Shown here piece after piece: positions 34,305 to 46,919 of a stretch of DNA of 64,000 nucleotides. The translations under genes were made by a program, and so were the position numbers. The notes below the pieces were generated by a model. It had not been told where the DNA came from, did no database searches, and saw only the letters and a list, made by a program, of their open reading frames with translations. The number at the start of each line of letters is the position of its first letter. Within the stretch, counting starts at the first letter, position 1. The stretch covers positions 2,046,001 through 2,110,000 of the forward strand of contig OY970278.1 of the NCBI GenBank assembly GCA_963715815.1, written 5' to 3'. This DNA is from JAFAMS01 sp963715815 (GTDB lineage: Bacteria; Vulcanimicrobiota; Vulcanimicrobiia; Vulcanimicrobiales; Vulcanimicrobiaceae).

Positions 34305-35468
34305 CTAGAAGACTGCGCTCTCGTTTCTCAAGTGCTGTGTTGCGAATCGGTCAAGCATGAGCGGACGCGCATCCCACGTCCGGGGCTCGCCCTCGGTTAT
34401 CCATTCGGCGAGCAGAATCCCCACCGCCGGCGAGTGCATGATACCGTGTCCGGAAAAACCTGTCGCGAGAAAAAGTCCGGGATGCGAGCGGACCGGCCCG
34501 AGAATCGCGTGATGATCGGGCGTCAGCGTGCGCGCACCGGCGTACGCGCGGATGATTTTGGCGTCCGCGAGAATCGGCATGCGGTGCGTTGCGGCACGCG
34601 AGACCGCGTCGAACCCACTCCAGTCGGCTTCGCCCGGTGCGGCTCCATCGGGGATCGGTCGTGCGTCTTTATCGGTCCCGCCGAGCAAGAGCTCCGCGAG
34701 CTGGGCGTGGACGTACCAGCCAGAATCGATATCGACAACGAGTGGCATCTGCTCCGGAATTCCGGGGAGATGCTCCGCGACGAAGACCTGACGCGCGTAG
34801 GCGTGGACCGGAACGTCCACTCCGGCAAGTGCAGCGACAGCTCGCGCGCGCGTGCCGCACGCGAGCACAATAACGGGGGTTTCATACTCGACACGTGGTG
34901 TTTTCAACGTCCATACGTCGCCGGCGCGCTCGATCGAAAGAACGCGAGCTTCCGTCGCCATCGCTCCGCCTTGCCGCCGAAACGATTCGAGGTACGCGTG
35001 CAGCAATGTTGCGGGTTCAATCGATCCATCGCTCGCGCAGTAATTTCCACCGAGCAAGTCGTCCGTGGCAAGCGGAGGGCAAAGCTCGTGGATCGCGTCC
35101 GGACCGAGCCGCTGCGTGTCGACCCCGAGTGCGCGCTGCATGCGCAGCTCGTCATCCATGATCTCCAGCCGCTTCTCATCCGCCGTGACGAACAGATAGC
35201 CGTGTCGTCGAAAATGCGGATCGACGCCGTACGTGCTCTCGAAAGTTTCGAACGCGCGCATGCTGATCAAGCTCAGCATGATGTTCGCTTCGGTTGCGAA
35301 TTGTGCACGTACGCCGCCGGTCGCCCACCGCGATTCGCCGGTGCCCGGAGAGCCCTCGGCCTCGAGCAACACGATACGCCAACCGGGAACGCGTTCGATC
35401 AGATGTTCGGCAATCGAAGTGCCAACGATCCCGGCGCCGATAATCGCCGCGTCGACAGCCGCTTTCAC
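34305..35468 (-). CDS. DAO-family FAD-dependent oxidoreductase
   Basis: A 387-aa flavoenzyme with the FAD motif AIIGAGIVGTSIAEHL at residues 8-23 and TGFSGHGIMHSPAVG near the C-terminus, as in sarcosine oxidase beta and glycine oxidase. It probably oxidises a secondary amine or amino acid. Packed directly before the molybdenum hydroxylase (1-bp gap to the Fe-S subunit), it suggests one catabolic route that first removes an amine group and then hydroxylates a ring, or the reverse. Confidence 0.85.
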   Translation of the reverse strand: MKAAVDAAIIGAGIVGTSIAEHLIERVPGWRIVLLEAEGSPGTGESRWATGGVRAQFATEANIMLSLISMRAFETFESTYGVDPHFRRHGYLFVTADEKRLEIMDDELRMQRALGVDTQRLGPDAIHELCPPLATDDLLGGNYCASDGSIEPATLLHAYLESFRRQGGAMATEARVLSIERAGDVWTLKTPRVEYETPVIVLACGTRARAVAALAGVDVPVHAYARQVFVAEHLPGIPEQMPLVVDIDSGWYVHAQLAELLLGGTDKDARPIPDGAAPGEADWSGFDAVSRAATHRMPILADAKIIRAYAGARTLTPDHHAILGPVRSHPGLFLATGFSGHGIMHSPAVGILLAEWITEGEPRTWDARPLMLDRFATQHLRNESAVF

Positions 35469-35475
35469 GGAGCGA

Positions 35476-35859
35476 CTAAGCCGGCTCTGGGAGCGCTTTC
35501 GTCAGCGTGTCGTCCATGCGCCGCAACCGGTTCGCGAGCACTTCCATAACTTGCAGAGCAAAGAACGGATGGTTCTGGACGAGGAACAAAAAGCGCTTGC
35601 GATCGACCGCGCTGACTTTGCTATCTACTTTCGCGATTGCCGTAGCCGAGCGCGGCAACTGTTCGATCAATGCCATCTCACCGATCATCCCGCCCGGTTC
35701 CACCGTTTCCAGAAGGGTCCCGGCAAGCCGCACATCGATCGCGCCTTCGACGACGACGTACATAAAGTCAGCCGATTCGCCTTGCTCAAAAAGAGTCGCG
35801 CCGGCTGCGTACGATTCAGCGTGAGCGTCGTCGTGCCGGAAAATATCCAGGGGATGCAC
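35476..35859 (-). CDS. stand-alone cyclic-nucleotide-binding domain protein
   Basis: A 127-aa CAP-type beta-barrel domain. The phosphate-binding cassette is GGMIGEMALIEQLPRSATA (residues about 56-74), including Glu and Arg in the positions used for cyclic nucleotide. There is no helix-turn-helix, so it is not a direct transcription factor. It is first in the operon with the oxidoreductases, 7 bp upstream of the DAO gene. Confidence 0.85.
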   Translation of the reverse strand: MHPLDIFRHDDAHAESYAAGATLFEQGESADFMYVVVEGAIDVRLAGTLLETVEPGGMIGEMALIEQLPRSATAIAKVDSKVSAVDRKRFLFLVQNHPFFALQVMEVLANRLRRMDDTLTKALPEPA

Positions 35860-35984
35860 CCACCCATATTCGCTGGGAACCCGGTATCCGGCCTTTCCCT
35901 TGCCGATTTCGGCCTCCGAGCCGCCCGAGCTGCTGATGGAGCGCCAGGATTCACAGGAAGGCTACCTCTAGTAAAGCCGGAGCT

Positions 35985-36407
35985 TTGAATCGTAGCGTTC
36001 GCTTTCCGAATTCGCGGTCGTACGTCGGGGTCGCAAGACGAACTGCGCTCGAGTTTGCGCGCGCCCTTGGGCTCCCCGACGAGAAGCTCGAGGATCTCGG
36101 CTACGCCGTCGGCGAGGCCTTGGCGAACGCGGTCGAGCACGGTTTTCGCGAACGCACGTATTTTCAAATTCGCGTTTGGCGCTCGGACCACGAAGATGCA
36201 ATCGTGATCGAAGTCCAAGACGACGGGGAAGGCTTCGATCCTGCGGCGCTCAGCGATCCGGATGAAAACGCCGCCCGCGGTTACGGCATTACAATTATGC
36301 GCGCGATGGCGGATCGCGTCTCGTTTGAGCGCAATGGGCGGCTCGTTCGTTTGTGGAAACTCATCGACGGCGCAACGATGATCGAGAGAATTGTAGAGAC
36401 TTTGTGA
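35985..36407 (+). CDS. RsbW-like GHKL ATPase
   Basis: A 140-aa HATPase_c_2 protein, TTG start. The N-box is GEALANAVEHGF (about residues 43-54), G1 is VQDDGEGFDP and G2 ARGYGITIMRAM. It is divergent from the cNMP-binding gene (125 bp) and 65 bp before the first beta-helix lipoprotein. As the second such protein in the window it may belong to a partner-switching circuit controlling a sigma factor. Confidence 0.82.
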   Translation: MNRSVRFPNSRSYVGVARRTALEFARALGLPDEKLEDLGYAVGEALANAVEHGFRERTYFQIRVWRSDHEDAIVIEVQDDGEGFDPAALSDPDENAARGYGITIMRAMADRVSFERNGRLVRLWKLIDGATMIERIVETL

Positions 36408-36472
36408 AGCTCGAGAAGCGCCAGTAATCTGCGAGACTTCCGCCTAAACGCGCCTCGTCTGAGGAGTTACTG

Positions 36473-39349
36473 ATGCGCCGTTCGCTAGTTCTTATGTTTA
36501 TGGTTCTTTTTGCGTTGCCGGCATGCGGCGGAGGCGGAGCCGCAGCGCTCAACAACACCGTTTCGTCCGGAGGATCGGGCTCGACGCCCACGTCCGGGAA
36601 ACGCCCGATTGCAGTCACTCTGACCATTCCGGCAGCAGGCACATCGTCATCGAGCATCGTGCGGCATCCGAAAACGGTTTCTTCGTCGACACAATCGGTC
36701 ACCGTGGCCGTCAACGGCGGAACGCCGCAAGTCTTCAACATCTCGTCCGGCAATGGCTGTACGACCGCAAACAACGCCACGACGTGCACGTTCGACGTCG
36801 GCGCTGCTTACGGTCTCGATACATTCCTGATCTTGACATACAGCGGAACGAACGCGACCGGGACGGTGCTCAACGCCGCTGCAGAAACGATCGACGTGAC
36901 GCAGACGGGACCCAACAGCTTTACCGCAACAGCCGGCAATGTCGTGTATGTGACGACCGATGCCGACAGTGGCGCCGGCTCGCTGCGCGCGGCTGCAGCC
37001 GGTGCAGCCTCGGGCGTGACGACCGCGATTCTCTTCCAGAACGTGACGGGCACGATCACGCTATCGTCTCCGATCACGATTGCGCAAAATGTCGCGATCA
37101 TCGGACCAGGCGCTTCGAGCTTGACGATCAGCGGCGGCGGGTCGATCTCGATGTTCACCGTGAGCCCAGCCACGAACGCGGTCTTTTACGGACTGACGTT
37201 CGCACACGGCTCATCGTCGACCGAAGGCGGCGCCATCTTCAGCGACGGGAATCTTTCCGTGTTCAGCTCGACGTTCTCATCGAACACGGCGAGCGTCGGC
37301 GGCGGTGCGATCGACGTCGATAACGGCACACTCGTTGCCACCGGCGATACATTCACCGGCAACTCGGTAAGCGCTACCGTCCAATATCCGTCCGGCGGCG
37401 CGATCAATTCGTACGGCGACGTCACAATCGATTCGTCAACGTTTCAGAACAATTCCGTCTCGCAATCGACGTCGGGTGGAATCGCGGTCGGCGGTGCGAT
37501 CTGCGAGTGCGATTACGAAACGCAGGGGCTCGTCCTCACGAACTCGCAATTTTATGGAAATAACGTAACATCGAGTGCCGGCGGCGCATACGCGGGAGCG
37601 ATCGAGGACTCATCCGGAGCGCCGACGCTGACGATTTCGGGCGACACGTTTGGGAAAACCGGCGCCGGCAACACGATCAGCGGTCAAGCGGCCTCAGGCG
37701 GCGGCGCGATTGAGTTTTATAATTTCAACGGCGGCGAACTGACCGACGCCGGAATCGGGGGAAACTCATTTGTTGCGAACTCGTCGCTTGCGACAAGCGG
37801 CGGTTACTCTGAGGGCGGTGCCATCGTTCTCGACGCGCCAGGCGATACGCTTTACTTTACCGGCAGCAACAACAACTTCACCGGCAATTCTGCGATCGGC
37901 GGAGCCGTCGCGAGCGGCGGCGCGATCGAGGATCTTGACACCGGCGGCACCATCACGATTAGCGCGACAACAACGTTCACGTCGAACTTTGCCAAGACGA
38001 CCGACGCCAGCGACGGCGGCGCGTTTGGCGGCGCGATTTCCTACTACTATTTCCCGTGCGAGCAACAGGAGCAATCAATCGCGCGCCAGGCCAGCGCATC
38101 ACAGTCGCGCATATCGGGCGGACGATCCGTCGCTACACTACGCCGCGCATTTACAGCCTCGTCGCGACGCTCGAGCAGCAACCGGCACGCTGCATCGAAG
38201 CGACGGGTGATGCAGGCCGTCGCCTCGACAATCGGCGGAACGTTCACGTCGAACACGGCGGGACCGAGCGCATCCTACGGAGCTGCAGGCGGCGCAATCG
38301 ATCTCGAGGCGCAAACCGACGTTACACCGACCTTCACTATTGCAAACGCTACGATCACATCGAACGCCGTTACCGGAACGGGATTGTACGGCGACGGCGG
38401 CGGGATCGACATGTTCAGCGGAACGCTGGTCATTACGGAAAGCACGATCGGAAGTCAAGGCAAGGGAAACCAAGCCATTACGCGTGGCGGCGGTGTCGTG
38501 ATCGGCTATGCCGGCGGCCCATACAACGTCTGCGGCACACTCTATCCAGGAATTCTCACGATCGCCGACAGTACGATTGCCGGCAATACGCTGACCGGCT
38601 CGAACATCTCCTCATTCGGCGGCGGAGGCGTTTCGAACGCATCAGCTACCGTTACGATCACCGGAAGTACGATTGCGTTTAATAGCGTGACGAATCCGAC
38701 GGCCGGAGGGGGCGGGATCTTCGCATTCGGCGGCGGCCAAAATACGTCGACGCAGATCTTCAATTCGACAATCTTTTCGAATACGTCCAGCAACGACGGC
38801 GGCGGCATCATGAATGCGGCCACCAGCTCGTTCTTGAGCGACCTCTACTTCTTCAACTCCACCATCTATGGAAACTCCGCCACCAACTACGGCGGTAACC
38901 TCTACGACTACACGAACACGTCAGCAGGCGCCGGGACCGATCTGATCCTCGCGCAAAACTCGATCGTCGCCGGAGGCGTCGCGGGCAACGCCGACTCCTC
39001 GGATCTCTACAACGGCGATTACCTCAACGATCTTGATTACAATCTGATCCAAAATGTGCCGACGCAGAGTCCGGGCCAGCACTACTGCACCGGTGTTCTC
39101 AACAACAATCCGTGTACGCACGACATCACCGGCGTAAGCCCGCAGCTCGCGGGTAGCCTAGCGAGCAACGGGGGACCCACACCGACGCTCGCAGACACAT
39201 CCGGGAGTCCCGGAAAAAGCTACATCCCGTTCTCGAGCGGCCTATGCAATGGCGCCGGCGGGACCAACATGGACCAGCGCGGCTACGCCCGTGGGGCGGG
39301 CGGCAAATGCGACATAGGCGCCTTTGAGTTCAGCGGGACGGCGCCCTAG
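36473..39349 (+). CDS. giant beta-helix lipoprotein A with basic insert
   Basis: A 958-aa predicted lipoprotein. Lipobox LPAC puts the acylated Cys at residue 18, then a Gly/Ser linker. Residues about 40-150 form a beta-sandwich-like domain (RPIAVTLTIPAA ... GLDTFLILTYSG). From about 150 on, repeated GGAI / NSTxxxN motifs mark a right-handed parallel beta-helix. It ends with MDQRGYARGAGGKCDIGAFEF, the choice-of-anchor-Q pattern. Residues about 529-580 (38057-38212) interrupt the helix with an Arg/Ser-rich basic stretch (RRAFTASSRRSSSNRHAASK). Surface location and carbohydrate or polyanion binding are inferred. Confidence 0.85.
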   Translation: MRRSLVLMFMVLFALPACGGGGAAALNNTVSSGGSGSTPTSGKRPIAVTLTIPAAGTSSSSIVRHPKTVSSSTQSVTVAVNGGTPQVFNISSGNGCTTANNATTCTFDVGAAYGLDTFLILTYSGTNATGTVLNAAAETIDVTQTGPNSFTATAGNVVYVTTDADSGAGSLRAAAAGAASGVTTAILFQNVTGTITLSSPITIAQNVAIIGPGASSLTISGGGSISMFTVSPATNAVFYGLTFAHGSSSTEGGAIFSDGNLSVFSSTFSSNTASVGGGAIDVDNGTLVATGDTFTGNSVSATVQYPSGGAINSYGDVTIDSSTFQNNSVSQSTSGGIAVGGAICECDYETQGLVLTNSQFYGNNVTSSAGGAYAGAIEDSSGAPTLTISGDTFGKTGAGNTISGQAASGGGAIEFYNFNGGELTDAGIGGNSFVANSSLATSGGYSEGGAIVLDAPGDTLYFTGSNNNFTGNSAIGGAVASGGAIEDLDTGGTITISATTTFTSNFAKTTDASDGGAFGGAISYYYFPCEQQEQSIARQASASQSRISGGRSVATLRRAFTASSRRSSSNRHAASKRRVMQAVASTIGGTFTSNTAGPSASYGAAGGAIDLEAQTDVTPTFTIANATITSNAVTGTGLYGDGGGIDMFSGTLVITESTIGSQGKGNQAITRGGGVVIGYAGGPYNVCGTLYPGILTIADSTIAGNTLTGSNISSFGGGGVSNASATVTITGSTIAFNSVTNPTAGGGGIFAFGGGQNTSTQIFNSTIFSNTSSNDGGGIMNAATSSFLSDLYFFNSTIYGNSATNYGGNLYDYTNTSAGAGTDLILAQNSIVAGGVAGNADSSDLYNGDYLNDLDYNLIQNVPTQSPGQHYCTGVLNNNPCTHDITGVSPQLAGSLASNGGPTPTLADTSGSPGKSYIPFSSGLCNGAGGTNMDQRGYARGAGGKCDIGAFEFSGTAP

Positions 39350-39435
39350 GGCGCCCGCAATCACACTTTCCGTTCCAACGTAAAGCCTCGGATACCTGAC
39401 GAGTAATCGCGTGGCCGCCCGTATAAGGGCCTAAT

Positions 39436-42400
39436 ATGACGATAACGTGGCGTTCGCTCGCGGCTCTTCTTGCTATTTCGTTCGTGTTTACGGCTTGTGG
39501 CGGAGGAGGCGGCGGGACATCGTTCCTCGGTTCCGGCTCGAACGGATCCGGAAGCTCTGGCGGGACCACGCCGACCGGTGGCAGCCGCACGATCGCTGTA
39601 ACGGTGACCATCCCCGCCGCGGCCGGCGCCTCTTCGTCGAGCCGGGGGAACTCGATCGTTTCCGCTGCGAGCTCTGTTCGCAAACCACAGACAATCTCAG
39701 CGGGCACCCAATCGATCACCGTCAGCGTCAACGGTGGGCCGATCCAAATCTTCAACGTCTCGGCGTGCACGGGGAGCCCGAATCTGACTTGCGTCCTCAA
39801 CGTCGGCGCGTCGTACGGACTCGACAGCTTCCTTATAATCACGTGGAGCGGTCCGAACGGAACGGGGACCGCTCTCAACGCGGCCGCCGTAACCCTCAAC
39901 GTCAGCGCGAGCGGTCCGAACACAGCGAGCGCGACCGCCGGCAACCTGATCACCGTCAATAACAACGGTGACGGCAGCGGCGGCTCGAATAGCTGCACCA
40001 CCGTCGCGAACACGTGCACACTGCGCGAAGCGATTGCCGAAGCGAGCACCACGGCCGGTGTCTACACCGCAATCATGTTCAACGGCGTCACATCAATCAC
40101 GGTCGGAAGCCCAATTACGATAAACGGGCAGAGCCTCATCATCCTCGGCCCGGGAGCATTGTCGGCCAACACGAACTCGGTCGGCGCTCCATCGTCGGCC
40201 GCAAATCTCACGATCAGCGGCGGCGGAGCCTCGCAGATCTTCTATGTCAATTCTGGCTCATCGCTTTTGGTAGACGGCGTGACGCTCTCCAGCGGCAACT
40301 CGTCGGATAGCTACGGCGGCGCGATCGAAAACTACGGTTCGCTTGCCGTCGTCAACACGATTCTCAGTGGAAACGCCGGGGCGAATACGCAGTACGGCGG
40401 CGCGATTTACGACGCTGGTTCCGTGCCGTCGACGATTTCGTTGTCGACATTCAATAATAATGCCGCGAAATACGAGGGCGGCGCATACTATGACGACGCG
40501 GGTGCGTCGTTCAGCGGCACCCTATTCAATGGGAACGTCGCGTTTTCGGGCAGCGGATTTACGTCCGGCGGTGCAATTTACGCGGATTGGAATCTTTCGG
40601 TCGACAAATCGACATTCACCGCCAATGCTGCCGGCAGCAGCACGGGGACCGGAATTTCGGCCGAGGGCGGCGCTATCTCGATCGTCGGCGCCTCAGTCAA
40701 TCCTTCGATTACCAACTCAACGTTCGGCGGAAGTACGGCCTCCGCAGGTAACTTCGCAGGCGGGAACGGGACGAACGATGACGGGTATGGCGGCGCACTT
40801 TACAACGGCGGACCCAGCAGCCTACCGCTGACGTTCAGCGGCAACACGTTCTCCAATAACATCGTGAAGGGCGGCGACGAAGCCCAGGGTGGTGCGATTT
40901 GGGATGACCGCGGCATCACCAGCAACGGCGATACGTTTACAAACAACGTCGCCGACGGCACGCCTGCTACGACATCCAGCGACGCGTACGCCGGCGCAGT
41001 ATATGAGGACGAGTCGCCCACGTCATGGACGGGCGACACGTTCAGCGGCAACCAGGCACTGGGCGGAACCAATGTGACGTACGCCGAGGCCGCAGGGGGC
41101 GCGATCTATGCATATTCGCAGCTCACGGCTACGCAGACGACATTTTCCAACAATTCGGCAGTCGCCAGCGATTATGTCGATGCTGCGGCTGTCTACGTTG
41201 AGGATGACTCTACCGACACGATTGCGTTCTCGAACGTCCAATTCACAAACAACACGGCAACCGCGACGCTTCCGAGCAGCCCATCGGATTATCCCGAAGC
41301 AGATGCCGGAGCGCTCGAAGTTGACTACGCCGGTATCAGCATGCAAAACGTCACGTTTAGCGGTAACACCGCGAGCGCGACCGGCAACAGCAGCTTTCCA
41401 GGCTCCGCATTCGGCGGCGGCTTCCTCTTCTACGACGGCGATTCTGACGGGGGATGCGATGATGACTGCGGAGTCGCGCGCAATCCGTCGCCGCAGGTCG
41501 CACATCATAATGCGCTGCCCGCCGCTGCACGCCGCGCTGCCGTAGCCACGCGCAAAGCGGCCATCAAGGCATCCCAAAAGACGCGTCGAGCCAGCGCGTT
41601 TGCTCGCATCAAAGCCGCCGCGACTACTCGAGTGGCAAAGAAATCGCGCGCGGCCACTACCGTCGCTCGGCATGTTGCGGCGACTCGGAAAGTACAATCG
41701 GGACCGGCGAACGGCCTGGACACCGTTACGTTTACGAACAACACCGCGAATGGTGGTCCTGCGGGTCAAGCCTATGGTGGCGGCGCTGAGTTCTCCGGAG
41801 ACCCCACAACGAGCGCAGTCACGTTCACCGGGAATATCGCCGAGGCGTCCGGCACGGGCAGTTACGCTGCCGGCGGCGCGTTCACGTACGGCGACGAATC
41901 TAACTGCGAAACCATCACCTTTACCGGAACCGTCACCGGCAACAGTGCGACGAACGCCGGCGGCGGTATTTGGAACAACTGCGGCACGCTTATCGTCCAA
42001 AGCAGCACGATCAGCGGCAATAGCGTTACGGCGGTCGCGTTCACCAACGGCGACGGCGGCGGTGGGTTGTGGAATTACGAAGATCTCCAGATCATTCAAA
42101 GCACCGTCAACGGGAACACTGTTGCGGGCTCGGTTGCGGGCACCGGCGGCGGCGGTCTGCTTAACTATGAAGGATACGCCGTGATTCTAGATTCGACGTT
42201 CTTCGGCAACAGGTCGAGCGTCGACGGCGGCGGCGTCGAGAACATCGACTACTCCGAGACTGACGTCATCGGGTCGACGATGTACCAGAACACCGCGACC
42301 GGAAATGGCGGCAACATCAGTAACGATCCGTCGAACGCAGGATTGGGAACGACGTATATCTATCTTGGTGGCTCGATTCTTGCGGGCGGTACCGCGGCGA

Positions 42401-42780
42401 GCGGTAGCGACGTGTGGAATCTCGACAACGTCTTCTCCTATGGCTACAACGTCGTGCAGCAAAGTGCGACCTTTGGCACTGGTACGGCGAACGTGCCGCA
42501 AACCGGAGATTTGATCGGCAGCAATCCGCTGCTCGCATCGGGTCTTGCCAACAACGGCGGACCGACGCAAACAATCGCGGACACCAGCTCGAGCCCGGGG
42601 AAAGGTCATATTCCCTTCTCGAGCGGCGAGTGCGGCAATTTGAGTGGAACGAACGTAGACCAACGCGGTTACGCGCGCGGAACAGGCAACGTCTGCGACG
42701 CGGGCGCGTATGAGTTCAACGGCGTTCCGGGCAATGGTACTCCGATCGAAACCATTGCAATCAAACGCAAAGCTCGATAG
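39436..42780 (+). CDS. giant beta-helix lipoprotein B with histone-like insert
   Basis: A 1114-aa paralogue of the preceding protein. The lipobox is FTAC (Cys 21), followed by Gly-rich linker, the same sandwich domain (SRTIAVTVTIPAA), a CSLREA-like motif CTTVANTCTLREAIAEA near residue 195, and the beta-helix repeats. It ends VDQRGYARGTGNVCDAGAYEF plus a basic tail. Residues about 674-757 (41455-41705) are a Cys-flanked (CDDDC), Ala/Lys/Arg-rich stretch such as ARRAAVATRKAAIKASQK, very unlike the acidic-neutral helix around it. Confidence 0.85.
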   Translation: MTITWRSLAALLAISFVFTACGGGGGGTSFLGSGSNGSGSSGGTTPTGGSRTIAVTVTIPAAAGASSSSRGNSIVSAASSVRKPQTISAGTQSITVSVNGGPIQIFNVSACTGSPNLTCVLNVGASYGLDSFLIITWSGPNGTGTALNAAAVTLNVSASGPNTASATAGNLITVNNNGDGSGGSNSCTTVANTCTLREAIAEASTTAGVYTAIMFNGVTSITVGSPITINGQSLIILGPGALSANTNSVGAPSSAANLTISGGGASQIFYVNSGSSLLVDGVTLSSGNSSDSYGGAIENYGSLAVVNTILSGNAGANTQYGGAIYDAGSVPSTISLSTFNNNAAKYEGGAYYDDAGASFSGTLFNGNVAFSGSGFTSGGAIYADWNLSVDKSTFTANAAGSSTGTGISAEGGAISIVGASVNPSITNSTFGGSTASAGNFAGGNGTNDDGYGGALYNGGPSSLPLTFSGNTFSNNIVKGGDEAQGGAIWDDRGITSNGDTFTNNVADGTPATTSSDAYAGAVYEDESPTSWTGDTFSGNQALGGTNVTYAEAAGGAIYAYSQLTATQTTFSNNSAVASDYVDAAAVYVEDDSTDTIAFSNVQFTNNTATATLPSSPSDYPEADAGALEVDYAGISMQNVTFSGNTASATGNSSFPGSAFGGGFLFYDGDSDGGCDDDCGVARNPSPQVAHHNALPAAARRAAVATRKAAIKASQKTRRASAFARIKAAATTRVAKKSRAATTVARHVAATRKVQSGPANGLDTVTFTNNTANGGPAGQAYGGGAEFSGDPTTSAVTFTGNIAEASGTGSYAAGGAFTYGDESNCETITFTGTVTGNSATNAGGGIWNNCGTLIVQSSTISGNSVTAVAFTNGDGGGGLWNYEDLQIIQSTVNGNTVAGSVAGTGGGGLLNYEGYAVILDSTFFGNRSSVDGGGVENIDYSETDVIGSTMYQNTATGNGGNISNDPSNAGLGTTYIYLGGSILAGGTAASGSDVWNLDNVFSYGYNVVQQSATFGTGTANVPQTGDLIGSNPLLASGLANNGGPTQTIADTSSSPGKGHIPFSSGECGNLSGTNVDQRGYARGTGNVCDAGAYEFNGVPGNGTPIETIAIKRKAR

Positions 42781-42784
42781 ATAG

Positions 42785-42817
42785 AAAAACCCCGCCGAGC
42801 AATCGGCGGGGTTTTTT
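42785..42817. terminator. bidirectional intrinsic terminator
   Basis: AAAAACCCCGCCGA-GCAA-TCGGCGGGGTTTTTT is a 9-bp GC stem with A/T tracts on both sides. It ends lipoprotein B rightward and rpoC leftward. Confidence 0.95.
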
Positions 42818-42822
42818 ATGCG

Positions 42823-46638
<3,816 letters not shown>

Positions 46639-46796
46639 TTTTACTCCCGCGGGATGCAGCCCGCACCGATTGACGCGCTTCGGAGCTCAGAGGCGTACAG
46701 AATCAGGCGCAAAACGCTCTCGGGAAATAAAAAGAACCCGAGCTCGTCTTCGCCTGTTCGTCGTACGCGTTCAGCGGCCGAGGGGCATAGACGAAT

Positions 46797-46825
46797 AGTA
46801 TACTGGGCTCTCTGTAACCCGTCAA
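46797..46825 (-). promoter_or_regulatory. sigma-70 promoter of rpoC
   Basis: TTGACG (-35, 46820-46825) and TATACT (-10, 46797-46802) with a 17-bp spacer point leftward to rpoC. Start is near 46790, giving a leader of about 150 nt. The leader (46639-46790) holds no ORF or recognised riboswitch. Confidence 0.88.
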
Positions 46826-46919
46826 CGAGCAGCGCGTATGCGCGGCCCGGGTTGTCTAGCCGGGAAGAGCTCCTACGCCGCCTGCCTCGATCCCCGGAAG
46901 TGCGCCTACGCCACCAAGG

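Noticed and set aside
34056..35549. 497-codon open frame on the plus strand
   Set aside because: Antisense to the DAO flavoenzyme, whose motifs are clear; the plus-strand product is Arg-rich with no family pattern. Long antisense frames are expected in this GC-rich code.
41023..42099. 358-codon minus-strand frame inside lipoprotein B
   Set aside because: Shadow of repeated GGA/GCC-rich beta-helix codons.
36473..42780. CRISPR-like or satellite repeats
   Set aside because: The repetition is at protein level (GGAI/NSTF motifs of a beta-helix); no regular DNA repeats with spacers.
46639..46919. tRNA-Sec or other RNA gene near the selenoprotein
   Set aside because: Only the rpoC promoter and leader are visible; I could not build a cloverleaf.
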